Source: Dyadobacter endophyticus
GTDB taxonomy: Bacteria > Bacteroidota > Bacteroidia > Cytophagales > Spirosomataceae
NCBI RefSeq assembly: GCF_014641595.1
Contig: NZ_BMIA01000003.1
Span: forward strand, 868,001 to 932,000
Direction of reading: 5' to 3'
DNA: 64,000 bases
Of the stretch, positions 1-8,587 are shown in pieces (position 1 is the stretch's first letter; every line of letters begins with the position of its first letter). The notes beneath the pieces are model-generated. The model was not told the DNA's origin, did not search any database, and saw only the letters and a program-made list of their open reading frames with translations. The position numbers were made by a program, and so were the translations under genes.

Positions 1-653
1 GTATCGAAGATGCTAGGTTTGTCTGTTTTACAGATGACAAGCAACAACAGACCTACTATGCTACTTACACCGCATACGACGGCGCCAATATACTGCCCAA
101 GCTGTTGACTACCCGCGACTTTTACCATTTCAAAGTACTGCCGCTTCACGGAGAAATTGCGCAGAACAAGGGCATGGCACTGTTTCCCCGCAAAATCAAC
201 GGCAAATACGCCATGCTTTGCCGTATCGATGGCGTCAACAATTACATTGCTTACTCAGAAAATATTAGTGTTTGGCGAAAGGCAACTTTGATCCAGGCAC
301 CAAAGTTCCCCTGGGAATTTGTTCAAATTGGAAATTGTGGCTCGCCCATAGAAACGCGGGCCGGATGGCTGGTAATGACCCACGGAGTGGGACCGATGCG
401 CGAGTACGTGCTTGGTGCCTCGCTGTTTGAACTGGAAAACCCTGAAAATGAAATCGGACGCTTGACTGATCCTTTACTAATCCCCAACGCAAGCGAGCGC
501 GACGGCTATGTACCGAATGTGGTATATTCCTGCGGTGCCTTTGTGCACAACCAGAGTCTGATTATTCCCTACGCCACCTCCGACTATGCTTCTACCTACG
601 CCGCAGTCAATTTGGAAGAATTGTTGGAAGACCTTCTCCGGGACAAAAGTTAA
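1..653 (+). CDS. GH130-family glycosidase/phosphorylase, C-terminal part
   Basis: The reading frame is already open at the window edge (frame beginning at base 3) and gives an IEDARFV segment followed by a beta-strand-rich sequence, as in the five-bladed propeller of GH130 enzymes. About 217 residues are visible; the family is usually 300-400 residues, so the N-terminus lies outside the window. A TTG at 105 could be taken as a start but is internal. GH130 members are mannoside phosphorylases or hydrolases; the exact substrate cannot be read here. The gene ends by overlapping the last bases of a convergent GT4 gene. GH130 beside GT4 genes suggests making and trimming of a mannose-type glycan, which is inference. 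Confidence 0.82.
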   Translation, partial: IEDARFVCFTDDKQQQTYYATYTAYDGANILPKLLTTRDFYHFKVLPLHGEIAQNKGMALFPRKINGKYAMLCRIDGVNNYIAYSENISVWRKATLIQAPKFPWEFVQIGNCGSPIETRAGWLVMTHGVGPMREYVLGASLFELENPENEIGRLTDPLLIPNASERDGYVPNVVYSCGAFVHNQSLIIPYATSDYASTYAAVNLEELLEDLLRDKS

Positions 654-1660
654 CGGCCCAATATTTGTTCATACACCGTCAGGTAATTGTCAACCATCTT
701 TTCTTTCGAAAACATGGCTTTCGCCCATTGGCGGCATTCCTGTCTGTCGAGTTGCCATATCTTTTCAACAGCCTCAACCGCCTCACCGATTGTCTGAACC
801 AGGAAACCGGTTTTTCCGTCGACGACCAGCTCGCACATCGAGCCACGGTTGAAGGCGATTACAGGCGTGCCGCAGAACATCGATTCAGCGACACTTAAAC
901 CAAAGGGTTCGTCGAACTGAATCGGATGAAGCAGGGCGAGAGCCTTTCCCAGCAACGTTTTGCGCTCGGATGGCCCTACATTTCCAATATAATAAACGGA
1001 TCTTTCGTCGATACAGGGTTTGATTTTTTGCTCAAAATAGGCGTCGTCCTGGATCAGCCCCGCGATCAACAGGATCTTTCCCGACTCCCTGGCTATCTGA
1101 ATCGCTTCCATTGTTCCCTTCTCGGGATGGATACGCCCGAAAAACAGCAGATAATCCTGCGAACTTGTCTCGAAAGGAAAATCCTTGCCATCAACACCGT
1201 TATATACTGTTGCGATGTAATCCAGCTCGATGCTGCGGTCGGCATTGCTGATTGATGCGTACGAGCATGAGTCATTATACTTCCGGTACACATCCATAAT
1301 TTTGGGAGAGGAAAAACCATGGATCGTCGTCAGCATCGGCGTGTGGATCAGTTTTGAGTAGGTCAATGGGAGAAAATCGAAATGATTGTGGATCAGATCA
1401 AACCGCCCGGCATTTTCCATTAAGTGACTGATATGCAAGCACTCTGCCACCTTCGGGTCGATATTCCTGTCTTCGGCGTAAGGTACCTCGCAAGTTCCCT
1501 CCAGAGTTGCCGCAGTTACCGAATCGGTTGTGGCAAAAAGCGTTACATCTATCCCCTTCTCGACGAGCCCTTCCGTCAGATACGAAGCCACCTGCTCCCA
1601 GGGGCCGTACTGCCGGGGCGGCGTACGCCAGGCGATCGATGACAATATAGCGACCTTCAT
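650..1660 (-). CDS. GT4-family glycosyltransferase
   Basis: This is a 336-residue GT-B glycosyltransferase. The N-terminal half has the acceptor-side Rossmann domain, with a glycine-free start typical of GT4 and a PWEQVA segment. The C-terminal half carries the donor-site GRIHPEKG motif and the E-x7-E motif (EPFGLSVAE) that contacts the nucleotide sugar in retaining GT4 enzymes. No signal peptide or membrane segment is seen, so it is probably cytosolic. Its start codon overlaps the stop of the upstream glycosyltransferase gene by four bases (ATGA), which indicates one transcript and coupled translation. The sugar donor and acceptor are unknown; the neighbouring GH130 gene hints at a mannose-containing product. 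Confidence 0.88.
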   Translation of the reverse strand: MKVAILSSIAWRTPPRQYGPWEQVASYLTEGLVEKGIDVTLFATTDSVTAATLEGTCEVPYAEDRNIDPKVAECLHISHLMENAGRFDLIHNHFDFLPLTYSKLIHTPMLTTIHGFSSPKIMDVYRKYNDSCSYASISNADRSIELDYIATVYNGVDGKDFPFETSSQDYLLFFGRIHPEKGTMEAIQIARESGKILLIAGLIQDDAYFEQKIKPCIDERSVYYIGNVGPSERKTLLGKALALLHPIQFDEPFGLSVAESMFCGTPVIAFNRGSMCELVVDGKTGFLVQTIGEAVEAVEKIWQLDRQECRQWAKAMFSKEKMVDNYLTVYEQILGR

Positions 1661-3900
1661 ACCAGTTCCGCATCCATTTTGGTGATCTCTTCAAACGCTT
1701 CAAGCACGCTCAAATGTGAGATCAGATAGGCCAATGTGCTTTCAGCCCCCTGGTTTCGGTTCACCCCTGAGCTTTCCAACCCGTCGCAACAACCTTTTGT
1801 TTCAAAATCGTAGAGGCTTACCCGGAGGTCGTTTTCTCCCAAAAACCACATGAAACAGGTGTATAGCTTCTGAATGTAAGACTGATCTTTGGTAAGCCGG
1901 AAAGCCTGATGGAACATCAATACCATGGCAAGCGCATCCAGCGGCTGCTGGGCAAACATCGATTGCTCGCGGTCTCTGCTGTACCAATCCTGGTTGCCCA
2001 CAACCGATAAATAGCCGTTACGAAGCGTCACATCCGAAAGGAAATCCATACTCTCTCTGGCTACTTCTAAAACGCGGGGATCGTGTAAAAACTCTGCCGC
2101 ATGCAAGAGTGCCAAAGGCAAAAATGCATTGTCGTAGGCCAGCAGGGATTCAAACCATTGCCAGTCATCGCTGCGGTGGATGTCGTAATCCGCAAGGAGC
2201 CTGTTGGTCAGGGTCTCCAGTATCTTGATCATCCCTTCGTCAGTCGGGTTGCTTTTGAGGTAATGGCACACCCCGACAATGGTGTTGGCAATACTTCGGA
2301 TAGATTTTAGACTGGTAAAATTGGGAACGGCGGCGAAGAAAATCTCGCGGCCTGTCTGGTAATAGGCGTCATTAGGCGCATTACCGAGCAGATAACCCAA
2401 AGACCAGATCGTACGACCGAAAGAGTCCTCCGACCCAACTTCATCCAGGAAGTTTCGGTTGAAACTTAGGAAGTTCCGGAACATGCCGTCCTGGGTCTGC
2501 ATGTAATTGATGTAGCTCAAATAGGTGGGCGACAGTTTTAGGGCGAGCGGATGCTTATTTCTTTTGTAGGTCATCAAAACCATCAGCAAAGCCCTCGCAT
2601 TGTCATCCAGGCAATACCCTTCTTTCAGGTTTGGGATCCCGTATTTGGCGTGCTGAATAATGCCCGTGTCGTCGGTGAGCCGCTGCACATGATCGAGCAG
2701 GAATGGCGGAAGCGTAAGCGGGTCAAGAATCATCGGATTGCCCGATTCAATATCCAGCCCGATTTCCACTATTGACTCCGCCAATTCCAGGTATTTCTCC
2801 CCAATTTTCGGCCAGGTTATTTCGCGACCATAATCAAATGCATTTTTTCTGAGCTGCCACATTTGCTCGGGATGATCGAGCAATTCAAGGAGTATTTCGG
2901 TAAGTGCCGGCGAATCGTGGAAATTGAACAGGCGCCCCCTGCCATCGGCGAGCAGTTCTGCCGCATGCCAGTAGGGCGTAGAGATCACCGCATTACCGGC
3001 GCCGATCGCATAGGAAAGTGTCCCACTGGTGATCTGGGCCTCGCTGGTATAAGGGGTGATGTAGATATCGGAGGCCGAAAGGTATTTGAAAAGCTCGGCC
3101 TGACCGATGAACTCGTTCAGAAACACGACGTGCTTTTCAATTCCCAGTTGTTTGACCAGGCCTGCAAGGAAGACGCGGTATTCTTCCCCGGCATGTCTGA
3201 CTACGTTGGGATGTGTTTTACCAAGCACAATGTAGACAAGTTGCGGGTACTTCTTAACTACCTCGGGCAAGGCCCTCAGGACTGTCTCAATCCCTTTGTT
3301 CCGCCCGATAAAGCCGAAGGTTAGCAGAACCTGTTTGGAGGAAAGCTTGAACTCTTTCTTCGCCAGAAGCTGGTCAAACTGTATATCTGGCACACCATGA
3401 GCGATCCGGGCGATCTTGTCGGCTGGCACCTGATACACCTCCGAAAGCATATCGACCGCCGTCTGGCTCATGACGACAACTGACTGCGCTATTTTGCATA
3501 TCTCTGTCATAACAGCCTTCTGATTGTATGAAGGTGTTTTTAAAACGGTATGCAACGTCACTATCAACGGAATTTTTAATCGGTACAAAAGAGGCAGGAT
3601 ATAAATGCCGTTCTGCCCCCCGAATATGCCGAATTCGTGTTCGAGAATACATACATCCGCCCCGCTCAGGTCAATGACATTGGCCGCTTCGAGGTAATCG
3701 GTCTGCTCTTCCTGCCGGATAGTAAGCTTCACCTCTTTGGGATAATCGTAATGCAGGCCATTGTCGTCTATGGCGACCACAAAACCCTCAGAACCACTGA
3801 CCAGGGCATCCGCTCCGACGGTAGAATGAAATAAGTTTTGGGTAAATGTGCCAATTCCGCACTCCCGGGGTGGGTAGGTTCCTATAAACGCAATTTTCAT
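1657..3900 (-). CDS. Two-domain protein: GT4 glycosyltransferase plus C-terminal helical barrel
   Basis: The 747-residue product starts with a GT4 domain (about 1-385) that opens with a PPRECGIGTFT segment and has a GRNKGIE donor-site loop. The usual E-x7-E motif is represented by EAQITSGTL, with the second Glu replaced. Residues about 395-747 are mostly helical and have blocks such as LDDNARALL and YDNAFLPLALL that resemble an (alpha/alpha)6 barrel. This half may be a glycoside-processing or binding domain; its function is not known to me. The two-domain layout recurs in Bacteroidota next to GH130 genes (recalled, not checked). It is the first gene of a two-gene operon with the GT4 gene downstream. 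Confidence 0.85.
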   Translation of the reverse strand: MKIAFIGTYPPRECGIGTFTQNLFHSTVGADALVSGSEGFVVAIDDNGLHYDYPKEVKLTIRQEEQTDYLEAANVIDLSGADVCILEHEFGIFGGQNGIYILPLLYRLKIPLIVTLHTVLKTPSYNQKAVMTEICKIAQSVVVMSQTAVDMLSEVYQVPADKIARIAHGVPDIQFDQLLAKKEFKLSSKQVLLTFGFIGRNKGIETVLRALPEVVKKYPQLVYIVLGKTHPNVVRHAGEEYRVFLAGLVKQLGIEKHVVFLNEFIGQAELFKYLSASDIYITPYTSEAQITSGTLSYAIGAGNAVISTPYWHAAELLADGRGRLFNFHDSPALTEILLELLDHPEQMWQLRKNAFDYGREITWPKIGEKYLELAESIVEIGLDIESGNPMILDPLTLPPFLLDHVQRLTDDTGIIQHAKYGIPNLKEGYCLDDNARALLMVLMTYKRNKHPLALKLSPTYLSYINYMQTQDGMFRNFLSFNRNFLDEVGSEDSFGRTIWSLGYLLGNAPNDAYYQTGREIFFAAVPNFTSLKSIRSIANTIVGVCHYLKSNPTDEGMIKILETLTNRLLADYDIHRSDDWQWFESLLAYDNAFLPLALLHAAEFLHDPRVLEVARESMDFLSDVTLRNGYLSVVGNQDWYSRDREQSMFAQQPLDALAMVLMFHQAFRLTKDQSYIQKLYTCFMWFLGENDLRVSLYDFETKGCCDGLESSGVNRNQGAESTLAYLISHLSVLEAFEEITKMDAELV

Positions 3901-4057
3901 TTTTGCCGTTTGTTGATTTCTCCTAAGATAACCTAATTAAACCGCATTATCCGCGACTATTTCAGCAGCAGCTAAATACTTCCGCGAATCGCCATGAATT
4001 AATGAAAAGTGTTGAATATCAAGCAAAAGAACCTACCTTACAACAAAACTAAAAACC

Positions 4058-4171
4058 ATGTCAACAGAAAAAAACCAGCAGAAAACCGACAAGAAAAAGC
4101 CCGCCAAAAACCTGAAAGAAAAGCGCGCGGACAAAAAGGAGAAACGGGATACTAAGTCGAAGGACGAATAG
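4058..4171 (+). CDS. Small lysine-rich hypothetical protein (37 aa)
   Basis: An ATG-initiated frame of 37 codons starts with MSTEKNQQKTDKKKP and ends in a TAG stop. About two fifths of its residues are lysine or arginine and many others are acidic, so the product would be highly charged and disordered, without a membrane segment. It stands alone, divergent from the two-gene glycosyltransferase operon, and is followed about 45 bases later by a hairpin. Similar short basic peptides occur in relatives, as far as I recall, but no function is known. Coding status is inferred only from the clean start, composition and position. Confidence 0.5.
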   Translation: MSTEKNQQKTDKKKPAKNLKEKRADKKEKRDTKSKDE

Positions 4172-4214
4172 ATGACGTGCGTTTCCGTCAAGCAATCAAC
4201 TCAAAAATGATATG

Positions 4215-4240
4215 GCCAGCCAGCACTAAGTCTGGCTAGC
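4215..4240. terminator. Probable bidirectional terminator
   Basis: A nine-pair stem with one G-U pair and an eight-base loop lies between the small lysine-rich ORF on the + strand and the end of the hydrolase gene on the minus strand. Short T-rich stretches follow on both sides, but neither is a long T run, so the call is moderate. Confidence 0.42.
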
Positions 4241-4254
4241 TCTTTGACCGATTG

Positions 4255-5142
4255 CTATTTTATGGCTGCGACGCCCTTTACCGCACTCGGAAACCGCTCA
4301 AACACACGCGAGTCGTGCCCCGGCAAAATGTATTGGGGATCGCCGACGAGCGTTTTCATTCGCCTGATAGCATCCACGTAGCCTTTCGGGTCATGCGTAC
4401 CGCCGGGAGAAGGCGGGGCGAGGTGATCCAGGCTGTAATAAATCCAGATGTTGTCGGATGCTATGATGACATTCTCCTTTCCATTGTTGACCAGCACATA
4501 TTGAGAGTCATAAGTGTGCTTTGAACCCGTAAAAACCTTGATACCGGGCAATATCTCTTTGTTGTCTCCATCGATAAGATTGAGCTTGCCTACCAGATTC
4601 AACTCCACCACCGAGCGAACATCCTCCTTTGCAAGGCCTCCTTTGTTTCCATCCTTTTGCCATGCAGTACCCACGAAACCCTGGAAATCGAGCCGCTGCA
4701 TCCATACCTGGGCATTGGGAAACAGGCCTAACCCTCCTATGTGGTCCCAATGCGGATGAGAAATGATAATGTCGGTAATGTCCCCGGCTTTTAAACCCAC
4801 TTTCAGCAATGCCGAATCTGGCCGGATATAACCTGCAATTTTGAAAAACGCTTCTTCCTTCACTTTCTCAGGAAGAAACCCCGCATCTACCAGCACATTT
4901 TTGCCATTGCTTCCTTTCAGTACCCAAAACATGAAGCTGATCGGCACCGGTACGTCCTTGGGTGCCCCGTCGGCCCACTCTCCTTCATAAAACGGCTGGT
5001 CGGTTCCGGCAAATTTTATTGCAAAAACCTCGTATGCATTGTTCTGCTGGGCGTTTGCTGAAAACGCGATACAGAAAAGAAACCATAGCATAGCGATGCG
5101 GGCGGGCCTGATGCCTAGCGATTGTCTGTAAATTCGAAGCAT
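4255..5142 (-). CDS. Secreted metallo-beta-lactamase-fold hydrolase (AHL lactonase-like)
   Basis: The 295-residue protein has an N-terminal export signal ending near residue 32 (SANAQ); an internal Met at 18 gives a more classical signal peptide and could be the true start. The zinc motif HPHWDH (residues 129-134) is intact. It is followed by a GSKHTYDS segment, an ASDN aspartate region and a final LPGHDS histidine, as in the N-acyl-homoserine-lactonase branch of the MBL superfamily. It should bind two metals and open or hydrolyse an ester or lactone in the periplasm. The real substrate cannot be deduced, and quorum quenching would be speculation. It is transcribed alone. Confidence 0.85.
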   Translation of the reverse strand: MLRIYRQSLGIRPARIAMLWFLFCIAFSANAQQNNAYEVFAIKFAGTDQPFYEGEWADGAPKDVPVPISFMFWVLKGSNGKNVLVDAGFLPEKVKEEAFFKIAGYIRPDSALLKVGLKAGDITDIIISHPHWDHIGGLGLFPNAQVWMQRLDFQGFVGTAWQKDGNKGGLAKEDVRSVVELNLVGKLNLIDGDNKEILPGIKVFTGSKHTYDSQYVLVNNGKENVIIASDNIWIYYSLDHLAPPSPGGTHDPKGYVDAIRRMKTLVGDPQYILPGHDSRVFERFPSAVKGVAAIK

Positions 5143-5311
5143 AGGTTTGAGATAAAAATGTTTAGGTAAAAAACAGCGGATACTTGATCAGGCCGCTTAT
5201 ATCTGAAAACTTGAAGAAGACGAATATAAGGACTTCCAAGAGGAGAAATGGCAGCCGGGAGCACTTTCGGAACGGTAGTTGATGTGGTTTTAACTTATAA
5301 ACAATCCATAA

Positions 5312-6295
5312 ATGAAATCGATTCTCCTCTATTCTTTCCTTTTGTTCTCCGCAATTCAGGCATCTGCGCAGGCAAAACGAGAGATTTTCTTTGCTGATGT
5401 AACCATATATGTTGAGGGAAGCAAGTATTACCTTACCGGATCAAAAGGAGGAAGCGACGGGCCGCAAGGCTTTGCTTTCTTGGAATCCAAGGATCTGAAA
5501 ACATGGGCAGTACCTGCAAAATCACAAGATTCGTTGGGTACTATTTTAACCAAAGGCGACCACACCTTCGGCACCAAGGGCTTCTGGGCTCCACAAATAT
5601 TCAAAGATAAGGGCACCTATTACATTACCTACACAGCCGATGAACAAACGGTATTGGCGGAGTCGAAATCGTTATTGGGCCCGTACAGGCAAAGAGAAAT
5701 CGGGCCTATTGATGGGTCCGAGAAAAATATCGACTCATATGTTTTCAAGGATACAGATGGCAAGTATTACCTCTACTGTGTACGCTTTGATAAAGGCAAT
5801 TATTTGTATGCAGCAGAGTTCGACATGAATACGGGAAAGATAAAACCTCAGACCCTTAAAAGATGTTTCGAACGGACAGAACCCTGGGAGTCAACGCCTA
5901 ACTACAAATCAGGCCCCATTATGGAGGGCCCGACCGTGATAAAATTGAAAAATAAATATTACCTGTTTTATTCGGCCAACCATTTCCAAAACATCGATTA
6001 CGCTATTGGCTACGCCGTCGCCGATTCACCCTACGGGCCCTGGGTAAAATATAAGAATAACCCTATCATTCACCGCTCGATAGTTGGCGAGAACGGTTCC
6101 GGGCATGGTGACCTGTTTGAGGGGCTGGACAAGCAATTGTATTATGTATACCACATTCACAACTCCCCCAACAAGGTGGGCCCGCGCAGGACGCGCATAG
6201 TACCGGTAGTAAAGCATTGGGACGAGCGGGCCGGTGTTTATACTTTCAGTGTAAAAGGGAATGAGGTAATTGTGCCCGTATTGGCTGGCGAATAG
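5312..6295 (+). CDS. Secreted GH43-like glycosidase
   Basis: The 327-residue product has a signal peptide (cleavage after ASAQ, about residue 20) and a five-bladed beta-propeller pattern. The three acidic residues of GH43-type enzymes are in the expected order: Asp29 in FADVT (general base), Asp141 in NIDSYVF (pKa modulator) and Glu205 in IMEGPT (general acid). GH43 enzymes act on arabinosyl, xylosyl or galactosyl linkages; this sequence does not show which. It is monocistronic, divergent from the lactonase-like gene, and ends five bases before the convergent ada gene. Confidence 0.85.
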   Translation: MKSILLYSFLLFSAIQASAQAKREIFFADVTIYVEGSKYYLTGSKGGSDGPQGFAFLESKDLKTWAVPAKSQDSLGTILTKGDHTFGTKGFWAPQIFKDKGTYYITYTADEQTVLAESKSLLGPYRQREIGPIDGSEKNIDSYVFKDTDGKYYLYCVRFDKGNYLYAAEFDMNTGKIKPQTLKRCFERTEPWESTPNYKSGPIMEGPTVIKLKNKYYLFYSANHFQNIDYAIGYAVADSPYGPWVKYKNNPIIHRSIVGENGSGHGDLFEGLDKQLYYVYHIHNSPNKVGPRRTRIVPVVKHWDERAGVYTFSVKGNEVIVPVLAGE

Positions 6296-6300
6296 GGAAT

Positions 6301-7341
6301 CTACTTATGAGCCTTCTCCATGTCGAGTAGCCATTGCTTGCGCCATATCCCGCCACCGTAACCGGTTAGGCTGCCATCCGCGCCAACGACCCTGTGACAG
6401 GGTACAAGAATTGATATTTTGTTCATGCCATTGGCATTAGCTACCGCTCGAATTGCATTCGGGCTTGTAATCATCGCCGCCTGCTGCTGATAGCTTCGGG
6501 TTTCACCGTACGGTACAGTCTGCAATGCTTGCCAGACCTTGTTTTGAAAGTCCGAACCCACTTTATGAATGGGGACAGAAAATTCCTTCCTTGTCCCGGC
6601 AAAATACTCCCCAAGCTCTTTTTTCAGCAATGCGAAGTGCTCATTTTCGCCCTGAACGATAATGGCATTCATGGATTTTGAAAGAAAACGGAACTCGGTT
6701 TCCAGCATTTTCCTGTCCGTGAACTCCAACAGGCACAAACCCTCCTTTGTTGCGCAGGCAAACATGGTGCCCAAAGGTGTTTCGAGCCTTGTCAGGTCTA
6801 TCACTTGCCGTGTTTTCCCCCCTAACGGCGAAAACCCGAAAATGCTCTTAAACGAGTCGCCGAAGCCGCTAAGGGAATCGAAACCGGAGTCAAAAGCCGC
6901 TGCTGTAACTGATTGGCCCTGCTGAATGTGTTTGAACGCGGAATTAATTCGGTACATTCTTTGGTATGCCTGAAAAGTCATTTGATGATTCTTCAGAAAC
7001 CAGCGCCGGACCGAATGCGGTTCAAGCCCGAGGACACGCAGATCAGCGTCTTTAAATTTGAGGGATGGATCGTCGGTCAGCTTGTCCAAAAGCGAGCGGA
7101 TAACTTCCGGCGTCTGATGTGCGTGTTCCAACGGTCTGCAAACCTTGCAAGGCCGGTACCCTTTCTGAAATGCCTCCTTTGCAGAAAAGACAAATTCGAC
7201 ATTTTCAATCTTAGGTTTTCGGGCGGTGCAGGTTGGGCGGCAAAAAATACCGGTTGTTTTTACGGCTGTAAAGAAAACACCTTCAAATTGGCTATCCTTT
7301 TCTATAATAGCCTGATACATCCTTTCTTTTGAAAGATTCAT
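6301..7341 (-). CDS. ada: Ada: methylphosphotriester/O6-methylguanine methyltransferase and AraC-type activator
   Basis: With the start at MNLSKERMY the protein is 346 residues, close to E. coli Ada (354). Residues 34, 38, 65 and 68 are the four zinc-binding cysteines of the N-terminal phosphotriester-accepting domain (CRPTC and CKVC). An AraC helix-turn-helix region follows (about 80-180), then the alkyltransferase domain with the PCHRV active-site motif, Cys about 315. The frame is open upstream to 7428, but a well-formed promoter at 7365-7395 lies inside that extension, which decides for the ATG at 7341. The protein repairs alkylated DNA irreversibly and activates the adaptive response after methylation of its N-terminal cysteine. 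Confidence 0.93.
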   Translation of the reverse strand: MNLSKERMYQAIIEKDSQFEGVFFTAVKTTGIFCRPTCTARKPKIENVEFVFSAKEAFQKGYRPCKVCRPLEHAHQTPEVIRSLLDKLTDDPSLKFKDADLRVLGLEPHSVRRWFLKNHQMTFQAYQRMYRINSAFKHIQQGQSVTAAAFDSGFDSLSGFGDSFKSIFGFSPLGGKTRQVIDLTRLETPLGTMFACATKEGLCLLEFTDRKMLETEFRFLSKSMNAIIVQGENEHFALLKKELGEYFAGTRKEFSVPIHKVGSDFQNKVWQALQTVPYGETRSYQQQAAMITSPNAIRAVANANGMNKISILVPCHRVVGADGSLTGYGGGIWRKQWLLDMEKAHK

Positions 7342-7364
7342 AGGTCCGATTTTGATTTGATAGC

Positions 7365-7395
7365 CAAAATTAGGACAGCTATAACAGGCCGACAA
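7365..7395 (-). promoter_or_regulatory. Bacteroidota-type promoter of ada
   Basis: On the minus strand TTG (7395-7393) is followed after 20 bases by TAATTTTG (7372-7365), an exact match to the Bacteroidota consensus TTG-N19-21-TAnnTTTG. Transcription would start a few bases further on, just upstream of the ATG at 7341. Confidence 0.65.
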
Positions 7396-7446
7396 CCGGA
7401 AAATTAACAAGTATTTTTTTGGCAACAACCGTGCTTTGCCGGCTAT

Positions 7447-7674
7447 TTAAAGGATTACCATGATGTCCGGGTTGGGCCGGTCTCTTTTATCGAGATATTC
7501 CCAGGACACAATATCTTCTTCCGGGTAAATGTTGCCGGTATCCTCGGGTCCTTCGTCTCCAATGGCTTCCACAAATGCTTTCGAAGCCTTTTTATAGGTG
7601 CCTTCACGAGGAACGCCGTTCATATCTGTAAACAAAACCTGTGATTGGTCTTCCGGGAGCTTTCTGTCTTTCAT
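7447..7674 (-). CDS. Small conserved-type hypothetical protein (75 aa)
   Basis: The product is a soluble, acidic 75-residue protein beginning MKDRKLPEDQSQ and ending in a hydrophobic MVIL. It has no signal peptide, cysteine or membrane segment. I recognise no domain. It lies between the ada promoter and the gene for a beta-barrel-like protein, all on the minus strand, and a weak terminator-like hairpin lies just upstream, so it is probably transcribed alone. Codon use looks like that of the neighbours, which supports a real gene. Confidence 0.65.
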   Translation of the reverse strand: MKDRKLPEDQSQVLFTDMNGVPREGTYKKASKAFVEAIGDEGPEDTGNIYPEEDIVSWEYLDKRDRPNPDIMVIL

Positions 7675-7693
7675 TATTGTCGCATTTTGTAAT

Positions 7694-7712
7694 AAAAAAA
7701 GGCATTTCTGCC
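7694..7712 (-). terminator. Weak terminator-like hairpin
   Basis: Read on the minus strand, a four-pair GC stem with a GAAA tetraloop is followed by seven T residues. It lies about 45 bases after the stop of the gene ending at 7757. The stem is short, so confidence is modest. Confidence 0.4.
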
Positions 7713-7756
7713 CTCTTTTACTGCATTACCTCAAATTTTATGCCTGCATGCCGGAT

Positions 7757-8578
7757 TTAATGACCCAACACAATGCCAAGTGTCAGTTCCAGCCTGGCCA
7801 GGCTTTCATATTCTTCTTTTTCAAGCTTAACGGTTTCCTTCCGTCCACCACTTTCTACATTTACCTTTGTAATGGTCCCACTCAGCAGCGAAAGGTTCAG
7901 GTATAATTTCGAACCATGGCTCATCCTCATCCCGTAACCGACTTCCAGCCCTACCCCCGCCGTACCACCGGTAATTCCGACGGGAGCTCCGTTGGCGCTC
8001 ACCTGATCTTTATAGGCCTGATAGCCGATATTCCCTCCCATATATACTTCGCTTCCGGTCCTGAGAATAAACCTGTTCAGCCCGGACACTGCGAAGTAAT
8101 TGAGATTGACCTTGTCTTCGAAACCGGTAGTTTTATACTGATAATGGCTATGATTGTACTTCACACCTAGTCCGAACGGCTCCGAAATGAAGTAATGGAT
8201 ATCCCCTCCCAACGTGTAGCCCGATTTCATTTTATTGATGTAGCTCCTGGCGCCCGAGGGAACCTGGTCGCTGGTACGAGCGATACGCCGCGAATAACCT
8301 CCCTGAAATCGGTACTGCCAGCGGCTGAATGTTGGTTTTGAAACGATTTCGACGGGAGTATCATAGAAGTCGGTACGTTTACTGGCGATGCTGCTGGCGG
8401 CCATCAGGGTTTTGGCAGGCACACCGAGTTTTTTGTAAGTAAAATACACATAGCCACCCTGCTCGCGCGTGATTTTGCACGGAATAGAATCCCCGGCAGT
8501 GGTTACAATAAGATCCTGGGCATACACGGCCCCGGCCCCGATCAGGCTGATCAGGAATGTTAAAAGAATGTTTTTCAT
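7757..8578 (-). CDS. Secreted protein of unknown function, probable outer-membrane beta-barrel
   Basis: The 273-residue product has a typical signal peptide (MKNILLTFLISL..., cleavage after VYAQ). Residues about 22-60 resemble the small N-terminal strand region seen in many Bacteroidota secreted proteins (DLIVTTAGDSIPCKI). The rest alternates hydrophobic and polar residues, with many aromatic residues at strand ends and glycine-rich turns, as in small eight- to ten-stranded outer-membrane barrels. I do not recognise a named family. The gene follows the upstream lipoprotein gene by nine bases, so the two probably form an operon. Confidence 0.7.
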   Translation of the reverse strand: MKNILLTFLISLIGAGAVYAQDLIVTTAGDSIPCKITREQGGYVYFTYKKLGVPAKTLMAASSIASKRTDFYDTPVEIVSKPTFSRWQYRFQGGYSRRIARTSDQVPSGARSYINKMKSGYTLGGDIHYFISEPFGLGVKYNHSHYQYKTTGFEDKVNLNYFAVSGLNRFILRTGSEVYMGGNIGYQAYKDQVSANGAPVGITGGTAGVGLEVGYGMRMSHGSKLYLNLSLLSGTITKVNVESGGRKETVKLEKEEYESLARLELTLGIVLGH

Positions 8579-8587
8579 CGGAAGGGC

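Noticed and set aside
7342-7428. 29-residue N-terminal extension of Ada
   Set aside because: The extension covers an exact promoter match and has no similarity to Ada; the ATG at 7341 gives the usual length.
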